From positions 1-8,926 of the forward strand of contig JAEOTV010000150.1 in assembly GCA_016839635.1 (NCBI GenBank): a stretch of DNA of 8,926 nucleotides. The letters are read 5' to 3'. The notes beneath the pieces were generated by a model, which was given only the letters and a program-made list of their open reading frames with translations, made no database searches and was not told where the DNA came from. Position numbers and translations under genes: made by a program. This DNA is from Promethearchaeota archaeon (GTDB lineage Archaea > Asgardarchaeota > Lokiarchaeia > Sigynarchaeales > SOKP01). The first letter of the stretch is position 1. Each line of letters opens with the position of its first letter. Shown piece by piece: positions 6,298-8,926 of the stretch.

Positions 6298-7743
6298 ATG
6301 CCCTTAAAAACACCAGAAGAATATTTAGAAAGTATAAAACGCCCAGTAAATTTGTATCTATTTGGTGAAAAAGTCAAAGAGTTTTGGAATCATCCGATTA
6401 TCAAACCCTCAATTAATACAGTAATGAAAATCTATGAATTAGCCCAAATGGATGAATATAAAGATTTAATGACCACGAAATCACACCTTAATGGGGAAAT
6501 AATTAATCGTTTTACCCATATTCACCAATCAATAGATGATTTAATTAAAAAAGTAAAGATGCAGCGTCTGTTGGGACAGAAAAGTTCCTGCTGCTTCCAA
6601 CGCTGTGTGGGATTTGATACAGCAAATGCTCTCTATAGTGTTACCTATGAGATGGATAAAAAAAACAGTACTAATTATCACGAACGCTTCAAAAAATACT
6701 GGATTGAAGTTCAAAATCAAGATCTCATGGTAGATGGTGCTATGACGGATACAAAGGGTGATAGAAGTAAAAGACCTAAAGATCAGCCAGATCCTGATGC
6801 ATATTTACATATCATTGAAGAAAATGATGAAGGTGTTGTCGTACGGGGTGCTAAGGTCCATCAGACGGGATTTCTAAATTCCCATCGAGCGATTATTATG
6901 CCTACACTTAGATTAAGAGAAGGAGAGGAGTCTTATGCTGTAAGTTTTGGGATCAACACCAATGCAAAAGGGATTACAATGATTTATGGAAGGCAATCCT
7001 GTGATACCAGAAAGATTGAAAAGGGAAAATTAGATATCGGGAATTTTAAATATGGGGGTCAAGAAATATTTGTCATCTTTGATGATGTGTTTGTCCCTAA
7101 AGAAAATATCTTTATGAAAGGAGAGATTGAATATTCTGGAGATTTAGTAAATCGATTTGCTGGATATCATCGGCAATCTTATGGAGGTTGCAAAGTTGGT
7201 GTTGGAGACGTGCTTATAGGTGCTGCAGCTTTGGTCTCTGAATACAATGGTACTGAAAATGCGTCTCATATTAGAGATAAGCTTGTAGAAATGACTCATT
7301 TAAATGAGACATTGTATAGTTGTGGGATAGCTTGCAGTTCTTTAGGATTTCAACGGGAAGCAGGAAATTATGAAATGGATATGTTATTAGCTAATGTATG
7401 CAAGCAAAATGTTACACGATTCCCTTATGAAATCGGAAGGCTTGCAGAAGATATTGCAGGTGGAATGATTTGTACAATGCCGTCTGAAGAAGATCTTAAA
7501 TCAGAAAAAATAGGTCCTTTAATTGAAAAATACTTGACAACATGTGAAGGAGTTTGTGCGGAAGATCGATTTAAAATCTTACGTTTCATAGAAAATTTAA
7601 CCATGGGTGTAGCTTCGGTTAGTTATAGAACAGAATCTATGCATGGAGCGGGTTCTCCTCAAGCACAAAGGATTATGATCTCACGTCAGGCTAATTTAGC
7701 AGAAAAGAAGAAATTAGTAAAAGAAATCCTTGAGATTAAGTAA
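6298..7743 (+). CDS. abfD: 4-hydroxybutyryl-CoA dehydratase
   Basis: A [4Fe-4S]- and FAD-containing radical enzyme of the 4-hydroxyphenylacetate 3-hydroxylase/acyl-CoA dehydrogenase-like fold that converts 4-hydroxybutyryl-CoA to crotonyl-CoA. The 481-residue length is typical. All key residues known from the Clostridium aminobutyricum enzyme are present: cluster ligands C99 and C103 (C-x3-C), H291 and C298 (H-x6-C), plus T190, E256, Y295 and K299; these last positions are within one residue of the reference numbering. The stretch M-T-D-T-K-G-D-R-S about 149-157 is also a family hallmark. This set separates it from flavin monooxygenases of the same superfamily, which lack the cysteines. It is cytoplasmic and oxygen-sensitive, which implies an anaerobic or microaerobic life. 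It serves 4-aminobutyrate/4-hydroxybutyrate fermentation and the archaeal carbon-fixation cycles that pass through 4-hydroxybutyrate; which applies here is not visible. The acyl-CoA synthetase starts 96 nt downstream and could supply its substrate. Start: ATG, TATA-supported. Confidence 0.96.
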   Translation: MPLKTPEEYLESIKRPVNLYLFGEKVKEFWNHPIIKPSINTVMKIYELAQMDEYKDLMTTKSHLNGEIINRFTHIHQSIDDLIKKVKMQRLLGQKSSCCFQRCVGFDTANALYSVTYEMDKKNSTNYHERFKKYWIEVQNQDLMVDGAMTDTKGDRSKRPKDQPDPDAYLHIIEENDEGVVVRGAKVHQTGFLNSHRAIIMPTLRLREGEESYAVSFGINTNAKGITMIYGRQSCDTRKIEKGKLDIGNFKYGGQEIFVIFDDVFVPKENIFMKGEIEYSGDLVNRFAGYHRQSYGGCKVGVGDVLIGAAALVSEYNGTENASHIRDKLVEMTHLNETLYSCGIACSSLGFQREAGNYEMDMLLANVCKQNVTRFPYEIGRLAEDIAGGMICTMPSEEDLKSEKIGPLIEKYLTTCEGVCAEDRFKILRFIENLTMGVASVSYRTESMHGAGSPQAQRIMISRQANLAEKKKLVKEILEIK

Positions 7744-7760
7744 AAATATACTACTATATT

Positions 7761-7775
7761 CTCTTCTGTTTTAAT
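7761..7775 (+). terminator. Pyrimidine-rich tract after the dehydratase
   Basis: CTCTTCTGTTTTAAT begins 18 nt after the stop codon and resembles the TTTCTTTTAAT strings after the other genes. Terminator role is inferred from position and T content. Confidence 0.35.
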
Positions 7776-7797
7776 TATTAAATAAGTTTAAAAAAAA

Positions 7798-7807
7798 TTA
7801 TATATAA
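7798..7807 (+). promoter_or_regulatory. TATA-box candidate for the acyl-CoA synthetase gene
   Basis: TTATATATAA lies about 38 nt before the GTG at 7840. With usual archaeal spacing, transcription would start near 7830, just at the Shine-Dalgarno-like sequence, leaving a leader of roughly 10 nt. Confidence 0.4.
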
Positions 7808-7829
7808 TTTTTAAAACAACAATTAAATA

Positions 7830-7835
7830 GGTGAG
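7830..7835 (+). promoter_or_regulatory. Ribosome-binding site for the acyl-CoA synthetase
   Basis: GGTGAG sits 4 nt before the GTG at 7840 and decides between the two in-frame GTG codons: the one at 7831 lies inside the site itself, so 7840 is preferred. An in-frame TAG at 7828 blocks any start further upstream. Confidence 0.55.
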
Positions 7836-7839
7836 AATA

Positions 7840-8926
7840 GTGGTTAAATTCAAGAGAGGTCACCTTTTTTATCCTGAAATCCCTATTTATAAAATTTTAG
7901 AAGATACAGCTAAAAGATTTCCAGATAGACTAGCTTTTTTATATCCCAAAGAAATGACTTTTAAACAATTTAAACAAAAAGTAGATATATTCGCTACTTT
8001 ATTAAAGAATATAGGGGTGGAGAAGGGAGACCGGGTTGCTTTATATAGCCCAAATTCAATCGCTTGGGAAATTTCTTTTTTTGGATTAGAAAAAGCTGGT
8101 GCAATTCTTGTACCTATGAACCCACAATTCAAAAAAAGTGAAGTAGAATATGAAGCAAATGATTCTGGAGCAGAAACGATAATAGTTTCCCAACATGAAT
8201 ACCCAAATGTGGCTGCAGTGAAGGATAGAACAAACATTAAAAACATTATAGTAATACAATCAGATGAAATTCCAAGTGTAAAAAATGGAACTCTTAATTG
8301 GACAGAAATGATGGAAAAAACAAAACCAAATCCCCCAGAATACGAATTCAATGTAAAAGAGGATCTAGCAGCTTTAGTATATACGAGTGGGACAACAGGT
8401 TTACCAAAAGGAACTATGCTAACTCATTATAATATAGTATCAAATATTGTTCAACTATCTCAAACTTTTGAGTTAAGTGAATTGGATATTGCTATAATGG
8501 TGCTCCCTCTTTACCATATCTATGGCTTAAATGTTGGAATGAACCAAGCAATCTTGTTAGGTGCTGCTCAGGTTGTTATGTCTCGTTTTAATGTAAAAGA
8601 ATTTTGTGAACTTCTGGAAAGATATCAAGTTACTTATAGCCTTTGTGTACCTCCAATATTTCTTGATGTAGTCAGACATCTAGAAGATTCAGATATAAAA
8701 GGATATAATTGGGAGAATTTAAAAATCTTTAACAATGGTGCTGCCCCAATCCCTCTTGAACTTCTTGAAAGATTTGATAAACTCGCAAAACTGAAATGCA
8801 ATGCTAAAGAAGCAACTATCCAACATGGTTGGGGTTTGACTGAGGCTTCTCCAGTTGTAGCCGTGAATCCAATGTATCGTCGTAAAATGGAATCTCAAGG
8901 TACTTTACTTTCAGATACATTTCATA
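7840..8926 (+). CDS. Acyl-CoA synthetase, AMP-forming (3' partial)
   Basis: A member of the ANL (AMP-binding) superfamily that activates a carboxylic acid with ATP to an acyl-adenylate and transfers it to CoA. The frame is open from GTG 7840 to the window end (362 codons), leaving out the C-terminal lid domain. Motifs seen are the phosphate-binding loop Y181-T-S-G-T-T-G-x-P-K-G191, P-L-Y-H226-I-Y-G in the acyl-pocket region, N298-N-G-A-A-P, and the adenylate motif H-G-W-G-L-T334-E335. The family is clear. Its closest look is to medium/long-chain-type CoA ligases with a Y-H-I-Y-G signature, but sequence alone does not give chain length. Lying directly after 4-hydroxybutyryl-CoA dehydratase, it may be a 4-hydroxybutyrate-CoA ligase; a general fatty-acid or aromatic-acid CoA ligase is the alternative. 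Confidence 0.92.
   Translation, partial: MVKFKRGHLFYPEIPIYKILEDTAKRFPDRLAFLYPKEMTFKQFKQKVDIFATLLKNIGVEKGDRVALYSPNSIAWEISFFGLEKAGAILVPMNPQFKKSEVEYEANDSGAETIIVSQHEYPNVAAVKDRTNIKNIIVIQSDEIPSVKNGTLNWTEMMEKTKPNPPEYEFNVKEDLAALVYTSGTTGLPKGTMLTHYNIVSNIVQLSQTFELSELDIAIMVLPLYHIYGLNVGMNQAILLGAAQVVMSRFNVKEFCELLERYQVTYSLCVPPIFLDVVRHLEDSDIKGYNWENLKIFNNGAAPIPLELLERFDKLAKLKCNAKEATIQHGWGLTEASPVVAVNPMYRRKMESQGTLLSDTFH

Noticed and set aside
7887..8351. 154-codon minus-strand open frame opposite the acyl-CoA synthetase
   Set aside because: The plus strand here encodes a clear acyl-CoA synthetase, with a start and ribosome-binding site at 7840. The minus frame has no recognisable domain.

Overview
The window is an AT-rich stretch (roughly one third G+C by eye) with six genes, all on the + strand, separated by short intergenic gaps of about 70-110 nt. 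I see no RNA genes, CRISPR array or insertion sequence. The best guess for the host is an anaerobic archaeon, possibly an Asgard (Promethearchaeota) lineage. This rests on TATA-like boxes about 25-30 nt upstream of several start codons that lack a Shine-Dalgarno (leaderless-type genes), T-rich 3' ends, heavy ATA/AGA use, and an oxygen-sensitive 4-hydroxybutyryl-CoA dehydratase. The domain assignment is inference, not proof.

Layout: (1) 1-1494, the 3'-truncated view of a thiamine-diphosphate (TPP) enzyme of the acetolactate-synthase superfamily, whose N-terminus lies outside the window; (2) 1563-2774, a zinc-dependent NAD(H)-type alcohol dehydrogenase; (3) 2854-4386, a UPF0371/DUF1846 protein of unknown function, flanked on both sides by near-identical 52-nt repeats; (4) 4494-6197, CTP synthase, interrupted inside its P-loop by a 30-nt palindromic insert carrying two in-frame stops; (5) 6298-7743, 4-hydroxybutyryl-CoA dehydratase with all its iron-sulfur and catalytic residues; (6) 7840 to the window end, an acyl-CoA synthetase cut by the window edge.

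How the genes may work together: the dehydratase and acyl-CoA synthetase are neighbours and fit activation of 4-hydroxybutyrate to its CoA ester followed by dehydration to crotonyl-CoA. The upstream alcohol dehydrogenase and TPP enzyme could supply 4-hydroxybutyrate from succinate semialdehyde and 2-oxoglutarate, but that extension is speculative. Each gene seems to have its own promoter and terminator, so this is a co-directional cluster rather than a tight operon.

The most unusual object is the CTP synthase interruption. Removing exactly 30 nt restores a perfect P-loop (S-G-I-G-K-G) in frame, and the insert is a 9-bp perfect hairpin. The inferred cut sites fall where a relaxed archaeal bulge-helix-bulge intron would be cut, although the outer helix is weak. 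A spliced mini-intron, a very recent gene-breaking insertion and an assembly error are all still possible.
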